DNA of 64,000 bases from Gryllotalpicola daejeonensis (GCF_039538145.1 NZ_BAABBV010000002.1:310001-374000), one strand, 5' to 3'. Positions 32,871 to 42,382 are shown, numbered from the stretch's first letter. Notes: generated by a model not told the origin, from the sequence alone. Numbers and translations are program-made.

Positions 32871-35180
32871 TCAGGCCGCTGGCCCTGAGGGAATCGCCGT
32901 GGCGAAGTCTGCGTTGACGGGAAGCCAGTTCGCGGTCGAACTGCCGTTCAGCTGCGTGTAGCGGGACATTGATGAGATCGGCAGCTTCTTCCCGCCCTTG
33001 AGCTGGTAGATGGAGCCGTTCGGCGTCTTGATGAACTGCGTCGCCGCGGGTCCCAACTTGAGGATGGCGCACGCGAACGAGTCGAGTGGGACGTAGGTGA
33101 ACGGGTAGTCCCCCGCGAGGGTGGTCGGCACCAGGTGCTCCTCGCCGCCTGCGGCGACGTACTTCGCCGTGCCGCAGCTCACGCCCCACGTCAGCAGTTG
33201 CGCAGCCCTCGGGTACGCGTTGAGACGGGCCTGTGTCGTATAGGCAAGCTCGGTGAAGCCCGCTTCGGTCGCGTACTCGAGCCTGCTCATCGCGATCTTC
33301 GACGTCACGCCGTTGATGACGTACACGGTTGCATCGCTGGTCGAGCGGGTCAGCGTGTTGGAGGTCAAAGCGACCGGCCCCTTCGCCGGCGCCGCCACGA
33401 CATAAGGCAGGACGGTGTAGATTCTCGGGTTCGGCTTGCCACCGGCGAGGGCGACCAGCGATTCCCACGCGCCGACGGGCAGGATCTCGTTGCTCATCAC
33501 GATGTAGACGGTGCTGGAGCCCGCCGTCTTGATCGTCGACCCCGGCGCGATCGTTCCCTTGCTCGGGTATGCCGTGAGGAAGCTCGCGGTCACCGGAGTG
33601 GCCGCCACCGTCGAGGCTGCGCCCGACCAGAGCACGCTCTGAGCCGGGCCGAGCAACCTGACCGCGCCGTCCGGTCCCTTGACGAGTCCCGCGAATACAC
33701 TTCCGGTCGGAATCAGAGCGAGGCTCGCTGCGTCAAGCGAGCCGGCGATCACGCTCGAGCCGAGCGCACTCGCCTCCGCTGCCGTCACGGGCAACTTCTT
33801 GCCCCCTGTCAACAGATAGGCCTGACTGCTCCCCCGCTGCAGCGCGAAGGCGCCGTCGCGCACGATGGGCGCAGTCAGCGGAAGCGCGGAGAGCGCCCCG
33901 GGGCTCAGCACATTGAGCGAACCTGTGACGCCGGCACCCGTCTGTGAGAGCGCGTCGAGAATCTCAGACTTCTTTCCGTCCCGCACGGCATAGCGCTGCC
34001 CCGTGGTCAAGCCCATCACGTTGCTGAGCGCAGGCCCCGTCGAGAAGGTGTTCACCTGGTCCTGGGTCAGCTGCATGTAGCCGCCCGTCGAGCAGGCGCC
34101 ACCGTAGTCGACGACGAGATCGCAGCTGCCGATCGGCAACTTGATGCCCGAGTCATAGAAGTACATCGATCCGGCGGGGTCCCGAATGATTCGAACCGCC
34201 CCGGCGATGAGCGACTGCGTCGTGAAGCTCGCGAGGTAGCTCGCGGTGTTGTAGCTGACCGGGCCGAGCGGAGCGAGCGAATCGAGGGTCTGCTGGTTGG
34301 GCACGACGTACTTCACCGTGCCCGAGACGAGGTAGACCGTCGCGTCGGTCGTCGTACGGACCAGAGAGCCCGCGGTCGTCGAGCCGAACCAGTCGGTGTA
34401 GAACCGCCAGAAGTTGCGGTTGCCGTAGCTCGAGCAGGAGTCGCCCGTGCCGTAGAGATTCGCCAGCGCCGCCGCATTCGGCTGGTACGGGGTGTAGTCG
34501 TAGAGGCCGGCGGTCGCCGCGTTCTGGATGTACACCGTGCCAGAGCCGCACGAGGTGGTCGGGCTGTAGAGGATGCTGTTGTTCCGGCCGGCCTGGAAGT
34601 TGAACGAGGTCGGGTACAGCTGATACGTGCGGAACTGGAGCGCCGCGTTGTAGACCTGGTTGAAGAATCCGTAATAGGTCGAGCTGCACGCCGCGGTATC
34701 CGGGCACGCGTAGCCCGTAGCCGAGCGGTACATGGTCGAGGTGGGCGACGTCGAGGTGACGAGCCCCTGCTCCTTCTGCAGCAGCACGAGCAGCGCTTTC
34801 TGGCTGATGCCGCAGACCGAGCCCACCTTGGTGATGATGCTCGCGGCGCTCTCGCTCGACGAACCGGCGTACGCGGCGCAGCGCCCCGAGACCGCCGCCT
34901 TCGACGGGGTCGCCTGGCTGTAGTTGCGCAGACACGGTTGGCCGTTCGCGGCCGCACACGAGGTCACCTGGCTGTTGAGGAAGGACTGGACGTCCGTGGT
35001 CGTCATCGCCGACCCGTTGTAGAACAGCGCGTCACTGATGATGTTCCCGGCCTGGAACTGCGATCCGACGGCGGCAGCAGTCGCGGGCTGAGCAGGTGAG
35101 ACAGGCGCGGCCATGGCGACAATGGATGCCGCGACGGCCGTCACGAGCACAGCGAATGCGCCGGCGAGGCGGCGGGTCAT
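32871..35180 (-). CDS. Large secreted protein: lysozyme-like N-terminal domain plus repeats
   Basis: 769 residues. Signal peptide about 1-35 (MTRRLAGAFAVLVTAVAAS). Residues 40-285 form a Cys-rich domain found in many actinobacterial secreted proteins: IISDALFYNGSAMTTTDVQS, ISQKALLVLLQKEQGLVTS with Glu137 in the place of a transglycosylase Glu, YYGFFNQVYNAALQFRTYQ and CSSYGNRNFWRFYTDWFG. From about 290 to the end there are eight or nine repeats of roughly 45-60 residues with a core like DATVYLVSGTVKYVV or QAYLLTGGKKLPV, suggesting a propeller or stacked beta repeat. Function not known; cell-wall hydrolysis or binding is inferred. Start ATG 35180 with GGGAG upstream. Confidence 0.8.
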   Translation of the reverse strand: MTRRLAGAFAVLVTAVAASIVAMAAPVSPAQPATAAAVGSQFQAGNIISDALFYNGSAMTTTDVQSFLNSQVTSCAAANGQPCLRNYSQATPSKAAVSGRCAAYAGSSSESAASIITKVGSVCGISQKALLVLLQKEQGLVTSTSPTSTMYRSATGYACPDTAACSSTYYGFFNQVYNAALQFRTYQLYPTSFNFQAGRNNSILYSPTTSCGSGTVYIQNAATAGLYDYTPYQPNAAALANLYGTGDSCSSYGNRNFWRFYTDWFGSTTAGSLVRTTTDATVYLVSGTVKYVVPNQQTLDSLAPLGPVSYNTASYLASFTTQSLIAGAVRIIRDPAGSMYFYDSGIKLPIGSCDLVVDYGGACSTGGYMQLTQDQVNTFSTGPALSNVMGLTTGQRYAVRDGKKSEILDALSQTGAGVTGSLNVLSPGALSALPLTAPIVRDGAFALQRGSSQAYLLTGGKKLPVTAAEASALGSSVIAGSLDAASLALIPTGSVFAGLVKGPDGAVRLLGPAQSVLWSGAASTVAATPVTASFLTAYPSKGTIAPGSTIKTAGSSTVYIVMSNEILPVGAWESLVALAGGKPNPRIYTVLPYVVAAPAKGPVALTSNTLTRSTSDATVYVINGVTSKIAMSRLEYATEAGFTELAYTTQARLNAYPRAAQLLTWGVSCGTAKYVAAGGEEHLVPTTLAGDYPFTYVPLDSFACAILKLGPAATQFIKTPNGSIYQLKGGKKLPISSMSRYTQLNGSSTANWLPVNADFATAIPSGPAA

Positions 35181-35386
35181 GAGATCTCCCGGGGGTCGGC
35201 AGGGCGGACGCGCGCCAAGGATCGACACGACAGCCCCTTGCAACTTAACCGCGACGTCCGGCCGGATGGGCGGGAACACGCGGAATCAGACGCGATTTGG
35301 GGGCGCGGCGCGAGGGATCACCCAGCCGCGGCCAGTAGCATTCCGTGTCAGTGCGCTCGCGCACCCCCCACACCCGAGGAACGTGA
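35181..35386. promoter_or_regulatory. Divergent control region of the secreted protein and Wzm/Wzt
   Basis: A 206-base gap. TAGCAT (35334-35339) is a possible plus-strand -10 about 48 bases before wzm, which has GAGGA at 35376-35380. The minus-strand promoter is not clear. No ORF or RNA gene is seen. Confidence 0.35.
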
Positions 35387-36328
35387 ATGACCCAACTAGA
35401 CCTGCGCGCCGAGCGGATCGCGAATGAGCCGATGTCCGTCGTCGGCGCGCGATTCCGTTTCTTCGGCGGGGTCGATTCGATCGTCGACATCTGGCGTCAT
35501 CGAGAGTTGCTCTTCCTGCTCATCCGCCGCGAGATCAAGTCGCGCTACAAGGGCAGCACGCTCGGCGTGGTGTGGAGTCTGTTCCGGCCGATCGCCCAGC
35601 TGCTCATCTACTATCTGGTCATCGGCAAGGTGCTCGGAGTGAGCCGCGGCACCCCCGACTTCGCGATCTTCGTTTTCATCGGCCTCACCACCTGGGGCCT
35701 CTACTCCGAGATCGTCGGCAGCTCGACGACCTCGATTCTCAGCAATTCCGGCCTCGTGAAGAAGGTCTACCTCCCCCGCGAGATCTTCCCGCTCAGCGTC
35801 ATCGGCAGTGCACTTTTCAATGCGGCGATCCAGTACATCGTGCTGATCATCGCCATCGCCACCCTGTCGAGTGTTCCCTTCAATTGGGGCCCCAACATCC
35901 TGCTGGCGATCGGCGGCCTGCTGCTCGCCATCGTCTTCGCGACGGTCGTCGGTCTGGTGCTCGCGGCCGTCAACGTGTACCTGCGCGACGTGCAGCACAT
36001 CGTCGAAATCGCGCTGGGCATCCTCTACTGGGCGTCCCCGATCGTGTACTCGTTCACGTACGTGAACAACATGCTCCACGGCGGCTGGCTGGAGCACGTC
36101 TATCTCTACAACCCCGCAACGCTCGCGGTGCTCGCGATGCAGAAGGGGCTGTGGGCCGCGGGCTCCGTGCCCTTCTGCCCACCGGGGGGCGCCGCGTGCA
36201 TCACTCAGTACTGGCCGCCGCACCTCGGTCTCTCCGTCGCGGTCGTCCTTCTGATCAGCCTCGCCCTGCTCTGGCCGGCGCAGCGCGTTTTCGCGCGCCT
36301 GCAGGGCAACTTCGCTCAGGAGCTGTGA
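35387..36328 (+). CDS. wzm: ABC-2 type polysaccharide exporter permease
   Basis: Membrane part of a Wzm/Wzt or TagGH exporter moving a lipid-linked glycan to the cell surface. 313 residues: amphipathic interface VDSIVDIWRHRELLFLLIRR, the coupling segment EIKSRYKGSTLGVVWSLFRP, and six helices between about 55 and 300. PREIFPLSVIGSALFNAAIQ is typical of the family. Start ATG 35387 with GAGGA 7 bases upstream. The stop overlaps the ATPase start (TGATG). Confidence 0.93.
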   Translation: MTQLDLRAERIANEPMSVVGARFRFFGGVDSIVDIWRHRELLFLLIRREIKSRYKGSTLGVVWSLFRPIAQLLIYYLVIGKVLGVSRGTPDFAIFVFIGLTTWGLYSEIVGSSTTSILSNSGLVKKVYLPREIFPLSVIGSALFNAAIQYIVLIIAIATLSSVPFNWGPNILLAIGGLLLAIVFATVVGLVLAAVNVYLRDVQHIVEIALGILYWASPIVYSFTYVNNMLHGGWLEHVYLYNPATLAVLAMQKGLWAAGSVPFCPPGGAACITQYWPPHLGLSVAVVLLISLALLWPAQRVFARLQGNFAQEL

Positions 36329-37503
36329 TGTCGTCGACCATGCCTTCCATCGTTCGCGTCCATGGCGTCTCCAAGCGCTTCGTGATGCACAAGGACAAGT
36401 CCCTCAAAGAGCGCTTCCTCAACTTCCGCCAGGCACGCCGTCACACCAGTGACTTCTACGCGTTGCGTGACATCGATCTCGACATCGCCCTCGGAAGCAC
36501 GGTGGGGCTCGTCGGTCACAACGGCTCGGGCAAGAGCACTCTGCTCAAGGTCATCGGCGGCATCATCGAACCGACCGTCGGCACCGTCGAGCGCCGCGGG
36601 CGTCTCGCCGCGCTGCTCGAGCTCGGCGCGGGGTTCCACCCCGACCTGACCGGGCGTGAGAACGTCTACCTCAACGCCGCGATCCTGGGGCTGACGCGCC
36701 GCGAGACCGACCGCTACTTCGATGACATCGTCGAGTTCTCGGGCATCGAGCCGTTCATCGACACGCAGGTGAAGTTCTACAGCTCGGGCATGTACGTGCG
36801 TCTGGCCTTCGCAGTGGCCGTGCACGTGGACCCCGACCTTCTGCTCGTCGACGAGGTCCTCGCGGTCGGGGACGAGCCCTTCCAGCGCAAGTGCATGGAA
36901 AAGATCGCGCAGTTCCAGGCAGAGGGTCGCACCATCGTGCTCGTGAGCCACTCAGCCGAGCAGGTCGGCAGCCTCTGCGACCGCGTCGTCGTGCTCGACG
37001 GCGGGGTCGTGCAGCACGACGGCGACCCAGGGGACGGCATCCGCATCCTTCGCGCCGGCTACGAAGCCGAACGCGAGCGGGCGGCGCACCTCGCGGAGCA
37101 GCGCGGGCTCAGTCGGGCCTACGACATCGAGTCGTTCGACACCGAGGCCGAGGTCGGCGCCGACGGCACAGCCCTGGTACGGGCTCGGATCGGCGTGACG
37201 ATTCACGAGCCGAGCCACGACTGGGGCATCGGGATGGAGATCGAGAACACGCTCGGCCTTCAGCTCTATGCGATGACGACCTTCGATGCGCCTGCGCTGC
37301 CGAACACGCCGGGCTACCACGAGGTCACGGTGGAGTTCCCCGACGTGCGGCTCGGCCCGGGCACCTACCTGATCAACGTCGGAGTCGGGAACTCGTCAGG
37401 CGTCAACTTCGATCGCCGGGCCCCAGGGGGAAGCTTCGTGATCCCCGGCAAGGACTACGGCAACGGCATCCTTCGGCTCACGCCTCAGATCAGCGCCAAG
37501 TGA
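36328..37503 (+). CDS. wzt: Polysaccharide ABC exporter ATPase with C-terminal substrate-binding domain
   Basis: 391 residues. N-terminal ATPase: Walker A GHNGSGKSTLL (about 63-73), Q-loop region LAALLELGAGFHPDLTGREN, signature YSSGMYVRLAFA (the SSGM form of this family), Walker B LLLVDEVLAVGD, and H-loop VSHSAEQV. Residues about 265-391 form a Wzt_C-like beta-sandwich (HDWGIGMEIENTLG, GPGTYLINVGVGN), which in O9a-type exporters reads a terminal cap on the glycan. This suggests recognition of a finished, capped chain. Confidence 0.93.
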   Translation: MSSTMPSIVRVHGVSKRFVMHKDKSLKERFLNFRQARRHTSDFYALRDIDLDIALGSTVGLVGHNGSGKSTLLKVIGGIIEPTVGTVERRGRLAALLELGAGFHPDLTGRENVYLNAAILGLTRRETDRYFDDIVEFSGIEPFIDTQVKFYSSGMYVRLAFAVAVHVDPDLLLVDEVLAVGDEPFQRKCMEKIAQFQAEGRTIVLVSHSAEQVGSLCDRVVVLDGGVVQHDGDPGDGIRILRAGYEAERERAAHLAEQRGLSRAYDIESFDTEAEVGADGTALVRARIGVTIHEPSHDWGIGMEIENTLGLQLYAMTTFDAPALPNTPGYHEVTVEFPDVRLGPGTYLINVGVGNSSGVNFDRRAPGGSFVIPGKDYGNGILRLTPQISAK

Positions 37504-37519
37504 GCGCGAGCCGTCCGCG

Positions 37520-38521
37520 CTACCGGGCGGGCAGGTCGCCGCACTTGCGCTTGTGCTCGAGCGACCCAGCACGCACCGCGTCGGGGTCCGTGACGTCGAT
37601 CAGCGTCGAGCGGCGATAGCTGCGCCACTTGCGCGCCTGGTAGAACGGGTTCACGGCGAGCCAGTACAGGCGCCGCTTGACGCTATACGAGCCGTCGCGC
37701 ACGATGCGCGCGGAGTCGCCCAGCGTTCCCCTCACCGTCAGCTTGAACGCCTGCGTCGCCGACAGAGGCGGCAGCTCGGCGCCGATCTGCCGTAGGCCGA
37801 CCGTCTCGTCGAAGATGCGATGGCCGTATTCCGCGTAGCTCAGGTCATTCGAGTGCTCGACCGCAGCTTGCGGCGCGTATGCCTTCACGAGACCTGCGTC
37901 GATGATGTCGCGCCCGAACATCTGGTCTTCCGCGTAGCGCACGTCGCGGTACGGGATCTCGTTGAGCAGGAAGGATCGCCGCGTCGCCGAGTTGACGTCG
38001 GAGTAGTACGACATGGCGTCGAGCACCGCCTGCGGAAGGGGCGCATCGCCGTCTCGGTAGAACAGCGTGACACCGTGGTCGGGGCCGAGGTTCTGGAACA
38101 TCCCATTGACTTCGTAGCGCTGCAGCGGGAACGCGCGCGGACGCGCGACCTGCTTGCCGAGCACGGCCACCACCTGCGGAAAGCGCCGCATCGGCTCGAT
38201 GATCGCGTGCAGCCAGCGAGAATGCGCCGGCACCGCGTCGTGCGTCAGATACGCGATGAACTCGCCCCGAGCCTCGCGCGCGGCGAGGTTGCGGGTGCGG
38301 CCGTGGCCGAACTCCTCGTTGGGGATCTGCAGCAGCCGCACCTCGGGGAACTCGGCGATGATGTCGAGCGTCGCATCGGTGGAGCCCGAATCGATCACGA
38401 GCACCTCGAAGCTGCCGTCGAACTCCTGAGCGCGAAGCATCTCCAGGATGCGGCGGAGATACGTCTCGCCGTTGTAGGTCAGGATCGCGACGGTGGCGTC
38501 GAGGGAGCCCTCAGTTGACAT
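37520..38521 (-). CDS. Family 2 glycosyltransferase
   Basis: 333 residues, GT-A fold: TVAILTYNGETYLRRILEML, VIDSGSTDATLDIIAEF, GHGRTRNLAAREARGEFIAY and LTHDAVPAHSRWL as the DXD-like block. The SGSTDxT and GRTRN motifs match rhamnosyltransferase-type GT2 proteins. ATG 38521 overlaps the upstream SDR stop by 11 bases. Last gene of a three-gene minus-strand operon (GT4-like, SDR, GT2). Confidence 0.87.
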   Translation of the reverse strand: MSTEGSLDATVAILTYNGETYLRRILEMLRAQEFDGSFEVLVIDSGSTDATLDIIAEFPEVRLLQIPNEEFGHGRTRNLAAREARGEFIAYLTHDAVPAHSRWLHAIIEPMRRFPQVVAVLGKQVARPRAFPLQRYEVNGMFQNLGPDHGVTLFYRDGDAPLPQAVLDAMSYYSDVNSATRRSFLLNEIPYRDVRYAEDQMFGRDIIDAGLVKAYAPQAAVEHSNDLSYAEYGHRIFDETVGLRQIGAELPPLSATQAFKLTVRGTLGDSARIVRDGSYSVKRRLYWLAVNPFYQARKWRSYRRSTLIDVTDPDAVRAGSLEHKRKCGDLPAR

Positions 38522-39440
38522 TCTCTGATTCGATCTCTCGGTAGGTGCGGGTGACGCCGTCGGCCAAGCTGGTGAAGTCAACGTCGCCGAACGTGCTGGT
38601 GTAGCGGTTGATGTCGAGGACGACTCGATCGACGAAGGTCGGCGGCGACGGGCGACGATCGATCTCGAAGTCGCGACCGACGACCTCGCGGATGACGGCC
38701 AGGATCTCGGCCACGGAGTGCCCGATGCCTCGGCCGAGGTTGTAGACCAGATGCTCTTCGCCCTTGCCGATCATGCGGACGATCATCTGCACGAGGTCCT
38801 CGACGTAGATATAGTCGCGCACCATCGACCCGTCTCCGAACTGCACGACCGGCTGGCCGAGCGCGATCTGCCGCAGCGCGATCGGGATGAGGCCCTGCTT
38901 CTTGTTGGGATGCTGGCGCGTGCCGTACGGGTTGGAGATGCGCAGCGCCGTCGACTTGAGACCATGCTTGGCGTCGTAATACCGCAGGTAGTTCTCAATC
39001 GCCAACTTCCCGATCGCGTACGGCGAGACGGGTTCAGTGACATCGTCCTCCGCGAAGGCGTCCTTGGATTGCTGGCCGTAGATCGCGCCGCCAGTCGAGG
39101 CGAGATAGAGATGCCGGATGCCTGCGTGAGCGGCGGCATCGAGCAATTCGACCGATTGAATGAGGTTCGTGCGCAGATCGAGGGTCGGGTCGGCTTCGGC
39201 CGTGGCCGGCGTCGTCGTCGACAGAAAGTGGAAGACGTAGTCGCAGCCGGCGACGGCGGCTTCGAGGTCAGCGCGGCTCAGGAAGTCTCCCACGAGCTGT
39301 TCGACCCCGCCGGCCTGGTAGTTCACGGTGCCGTTGCTGAAGCGATCGAATGCGCGCACCTGGTGCCCCGCGCCGACGAGCGCATCGACGAGGTGCGAGC
39401 CGATGAAGCCATTGGCGCCGATGACGACCGACTTAGCCAC
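38511..39440 (-). CDS. NAD-dependent epimerase/dehydratase (extended SDR)
   Basis: 309 residues: SVVIGANGFIGSHLVDALVG (NAD site), FHFLSTTTPATAEADP, LASTGGAIYG, catalytic PYAIGKLAIENYL (Tyr and Lys), and RISNPYGTRQHPNKKQGLI. Close in layout to UDP-glucose 4-epimerase-like and dTDP-6-deoxy-sugar enzymes; the substrate is not deducible. The start is a GTG at 39440, overlapping the upstream glycosyltransferase end by 8 bases. Confidence 0.88.
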   Translation of the reverse strand: MAKSVVIGANGFIGSHLVDALVGAGHQVRAFDRFSNGTVNYQAGGVEQLVGDFLSRADLEAAVAGCDYVFHFLSTTTPATAEADPTLDLRTNLIQSVELLDAAAHAGIRHLYLASTGGAIYGQQSKDAFAEDDVTEPVSPYAIGKLAIENYLRYYDAKHGLKSTALRISNPYGTRQHPNKKQGLIPIALRQIALGQPVVQFGDGSMVRDYIYVEDLVQMIVRMIGKGEEHLVYNLGRGIGHSVAEILAVIREVVGRDFEIDRRPSPPTFVDRVVLDINRYTSTFGDVDFTSLADGVTRTYREIESENVN

Positions 39441-40728
39441 GCATCGCCCTCTCGAGCGCCTCGACGAACTGCTTCCCCGACTCTCGCCAGTCCGTGTTCG
39501 ACACCGACTGAGACATGGCGACCGCCCGCTCTGGCTGATCCGGGCGCTCGAGAACCTCAACCAGGCGATCGGCCACTGCACGGGGCGAGGCGGGGACGTA
39601 CTCGATGAACGGATTGTCCGAGACCAGGCGGTTGTTGGGCCCGTCGTTCACGACGGGTGCCACGCCGGCCGAGATCAACTCGAGCGGAAGCAGCGACATG
39701 TTCGACAGCGACATGACGAGGCCGGCAGCGCAACGGTTGTAGAGCTTGTTGAGCTGCGATAGTTCGAGGCTCGAATGATTGACGTATTCGAACGGAAGCG
39801 GCCAGTTGGAGACATCCCAGCCGGCGAGGTTGATCGTCACATCCGGGCGCAGTCGTGCGAAGTCGCCCAGTGCCAGGGCGCCGAATTCGAATGCCCGCCG
39901 CGCCGTGACCGGGCGCGCATAGAAGAAGATCTCGTTGCGGCGTCCCGTGTTCGTGAGGTGGTAGCGCTCGGCGTCCACCGCGAAATCGAAGTGCGCGGTC
40001 TTCATGCCGTACTCACGCGCCAGCTTGTCGGACAGCCACCCGCCCGCCGTGATGCCGTAGAACCCGAAGCGATAAGTATTCTCCGCCAGAAGCGATTCAG
40101 AGCCGAGCGGATAGAAGCTCGCCTCGAAGTCCTGCACGAAATAGAGTCTGCGCGCGGTGCTCTTGTCGAGGAAGGCCGGGTACGCGGTCTCCCAACCCGT
40201 CGCGAAGATGGCCTGCGCACTCGAGTGCACGCCCTCAGCGCTGTAGTTCCGGATCTCTGCCTTCAGGTCGGGAAAGGCCTCAGAAGCGGCGAGCATCGCG
40301 CGAACGTCGGGGATGCTGATGCTGTTCTCGGTGCGCGCGTCATAGAGGTAGATCGTGCAGCGGTGGCCGGCGTCCTCTGCGTAGCGGATGAACCGGAAGA
40401 GGTTCTGGTGGCCGCCGCTCTCCTTTCCCGGAGGCGACATGATCCAGGCGATGTCAATCGGTCCGGACTTCACCGTGATCGGCGACGCGAGCTGCGGGCC
40501 GGGCCTGGTCCAGTCAGCCGCGAGCGCATCCTCTTCGCGCACCAGCATCGACGGCCTGTGGACGGCAGCCAGTTGCGAAAGCTTGGCGAACCCGCGCGAC
40601 GCGTACGAGCGCCAGCCTTCTGAGCGAATGACGCGCCCGTAGCGAACGAACGCACGACCGGTGCGAACCCCAAGCTCCTGAGGGCCTTCCTCGCGCAGCA
40701 CCTTCATGGCACGACCGAACGGATTCAA
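39433..40728 (-). CDS. WsaF-like glycosyltransferase (GT-B, GT4-related)
   Basis: 431 residues. Motifs DIAWIMSPPGKESGGHQNLFR, YFVQDFEASFYPLGSE, GITAGGWLSDKLAREYGM, FFYARPVTARRAFEFG and SNMSLLPLELISAGVAPV resemble the rhamnosyltransferase WsaF group. The start is a TTG at 40728, supported by GAGGGAG at the right distance; the nearest ATG would drop seven residues. First gene of a minus-strand trio, divergent from wbbL. Confidence 0.83.
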   Translation of the reverse strand: MNPFGRAMKVLREEGPQELGVRTGRAFVRYGRVIRSEGWRSYASRGFAKLSQLAAVHRPSMLVREEDALAADWTRPGPQLASPITVKSGPIDIAWIMSPPGKESGGHQNLFRFIRYAEDAGHRCTIYLYDARTENSISIPDVRAMLAASEAFPDLKAEIRNYSAEGVHSSAQAIFATGWETAYPAFLDKSTARRLYFVQDFEASFYPLGSESLLAENTYRFGFYGITAGGWLSDKLAREYGMKTAHFDFAVDAERYHLTNTGRRNEIFFYARPVTARRAFEFGALALGDFARLRPDVTINLAGWDVSNWPLPFEYVNHSSLELSQLNKLYNRCAAGLVMSLSNMSLLPLELISAGVAPVVNDGPNNRLVSDNPFIEYVPASPRAVADRLVEVLERPDQPERAVAMSQSVSNTDWRESGKQFVEALERAMRG

Positions 40729-40872
40729 GCGGACTCCCTCACATCTGTCGGCCGGTCGCTAACAGAGACGGCCAGCCCCCGGCGACTGCCATCGGAGCAC
40801 TGACACTGTAGCAACGGCCCTTTTGAACTCCCCCCGGAGCGGGGCCCGTCCGATCCCCATAGGACGCGCCGA

Positions 40873-40878
40873 TACAAT
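40873..40878 (+). promoter_or_regulatory. -10 box of wbbL, leaderless type
   Basis: TACAAT, the best -10 match in the window, ends 7 bases before the ATG at 40886. No -35 or ribosome site. The rest of the 157-base gap shows no gene. Confidence 0.6.
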
Positions 40879-40885
40879 TGGCCAA

Positions 40886-41752
40886 ATGCGCGACCCAGGT
40901 GCCCTCCCCGCGGACCCCGGCGTCGCGGTCGTCACGGTCAGCTACTTCTCGACGGACGCCCTCGAGGGGCTGATCGAGTCGTTGCATGCATCCACCGTCG
41001 CCCCCGCCGCGACCATCGTCGTGAACAATGCGCCTGACGATGTGCTCGAGTTGCCGGAGCTACCCGGCCTCGAAGTCGTCGAAGCCAAGGGCAACCTCGG
41101 CTACGGTGCCGGCATCAATCTCGGTGCGCGCAGGCTCGGCCCGGACATCCACTGGATCCTCGTCACGAACCCCGACGTGCGCCTCAGCCGGCATGCGCTC
41201 GAGTCGCTCCTCGAGGTGGCGCAGGCCGAACCGGATGCAGGCGCGATCGGCCCCCGGATCATCGAGCCGGGCGGCGAGGTCTACCCCTCCGCACGGGAGC
41301 TGCCCAGCCTGCGCACCGGCGTGGGACACGCCCTGTTCGCCAATGTCTGGCTGAGCAACCCGTGGTCGCGCCGCTATCACGGCGAGTACCGCGCGTCATC
41401 AGCTCAGTGGCGCGAGACGGGGTGGCTCAGCGGTTCGTGCCAGCTGGTGCGCCGCGAGGCCTTCGACGCGATCGGCGGCTTCGACGACTCGTACTTCATG
41501 TACTTCGAGGATGTCGACCTGGGCGACCGGCTGACGAAGGCCGGCTGGCGGAATCTCTACGTTCCTGCCGCGAGCGTCATGCACACCGGCGCGCACTCGA
41601 CCAAGACGCGGGCCGCGGCGATGCGCGCCGAGCACCACCGCAGCGCCTACCTCTACCTCTCACGCAAGTACTCAGGCTGGTACCTCGCTCCACTGCGCCT
41701 CTGCCTGCGCATCGCACTCGGAGCGCGGGCGCACATCACCAGCCGAGGCTGA
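40886..41752 (+). CDS. wbbL: WbbL-type rhamnosyltransferase (GT2)
   Basis: 288 residues. The order of motifs VVTVSYFSTDALEGLIESL, NLGYGAGINLGAR, WILVTNPDVRLS, EVYPSARELPSLRTGVGHAL, WLSNPWSRRY, GWLSGSCQLVRREAFDAIGG and FMYFEDVDLGDRLTKAGW follows mycobacterial WbbL1 (Rv3265c), which adds L-rhamnose to GlcNAc-PP-decaprenol when the wall linker is started. Here it would start or extend a wall glycopolymer. Start ATG 40886, preceded by a -10 box. Confidence 0.9.
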   Translation: MRDPGALPADPGVAVVTVSYFSTDALEGLIESLHASTVAPAATIVVNNAPDDVLELPELPGLEVVEAKGNLGYGAGINLGARRLGPDIHWILVTNPDVRLSRHALESLLEVAQAEPDAGAIGPRIIEPGGEVYPSARELPSLRTGVGHALFANVWLSNPWSRRYHGEYRASSAQWRETGWLSGSCQLVRREAFDAIGGFDDSYFMYFEDVDLGDRLTKAGWRNLYVPAASVMHTGAHSTKTRAAAMRAEHHRSAYLYLSRKYSGWYLAPLRLCLRIALGARAHITSRG

Positions 41753-41775
41753 GCCGTCGGTCAGAAGCCGCGGGA

Positions 41776-41781
41776 TAGGAT
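41776..41781 (+). promoter_or_regulatory. -10 box, leaderless type
   Basis: TAGGAT ends 7 bases before GTG 41789. The arrangement, with an ATG inside the box, repeats that at 29917-29930. Confidence 0.5.
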
Positions 41782-41788
41782 GTCTGCC

Positions 41789-42382
41789 GTGTTCGTAGCC
41801 CCCGGTGCCGATGTGTCCGCTGACGCCGCAATCGGGGAGGGGACCAAGATCTGGCACCTCGCCCAGGTGCGCGAAGGCGCGGTGCTCGGCGAGAACTGCA
41901 TCGTGGGCCGCGGCGCGTACATCGGCTCTGGCGTGCGCCTCGGCGACAACTGCAAGGTGCAGAACTACGCGCTGGTGTACGAGCCGGCGGTGCTCGAGGC
42001 CGGCGTGTTCATCGGCCCCGCCGTCGTGCTGACCAACGACCACTACCCGCGCGCCGTCGCCCCCGACGGCTCGCTCAAGAGCGCGCACGACTGGACCCCG
42101 GTCGGCGTCACCATCAAAGAAGGCGCCTCGATCGGCGCCCGCGCCGTGTGCGTCGCGCCGGTGACCATCGGCCGCTGGGCCACGGTCGCGGCCGGCGCCG
42201 TCGTCGTCAAGGACGTGCCCGACTTCGCGCTCGTCGCGGGCGTTCCCGCCCGCCGACTGCGCTGGGTCGGCAAGGCAGGCGTTCCGCTCGAGCAGGACGA
42301 GGCCGGTGTATGGGTGTGCCCAGAGACCGGCCAGCGCTACATCGAAGACGGCGAGACCCTGAAAGAGGAATCCGAAGACTAA
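41789..42382 (+). CDS. Sugar N-acetyltransferase, WbpD/WlbB-like (left-handed beta helix)
   Basis: 197 residues. Hexapeptide repeats from the start (VSADAAIGEGTKIWHLAQV, ENCIVGRGAYIGSG, DNCKVQNYALVYEPA), the catalytic-loop stretch VVLTNDHYPRA, and a C-terminal cap. The IWHLAQV and VQNYALVYEP patterns are those of the 3-amino-uronate N-acetyltransferases WlbB/WbpD, which acetylate UDP-2-acetamido-3-amino-2,3-dideoxy-glucuronate. GTG 41789 is preferred to the ATG at 41780, which lies in the promoter. It overlaps the aminotransferase by one base. Confidence 0.87.
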   Translation: MFVAPGADVSADAAIGEGTKIWHLAQVREGAVLGENCIVGRGAYIGSGVRLGDNCKVQNYALVYEPAVLEAGVFIGPAVVLTNDHYPRAVAPDGSLKSAHDWTPVGVTIKEGASIGARAVCVAPVTIGRWATVAAGAVVVKDVPDFALVAGVPARRLRWVGKAGVPLEQDEAGVWVCPETGQRYIEDGETLKEESED

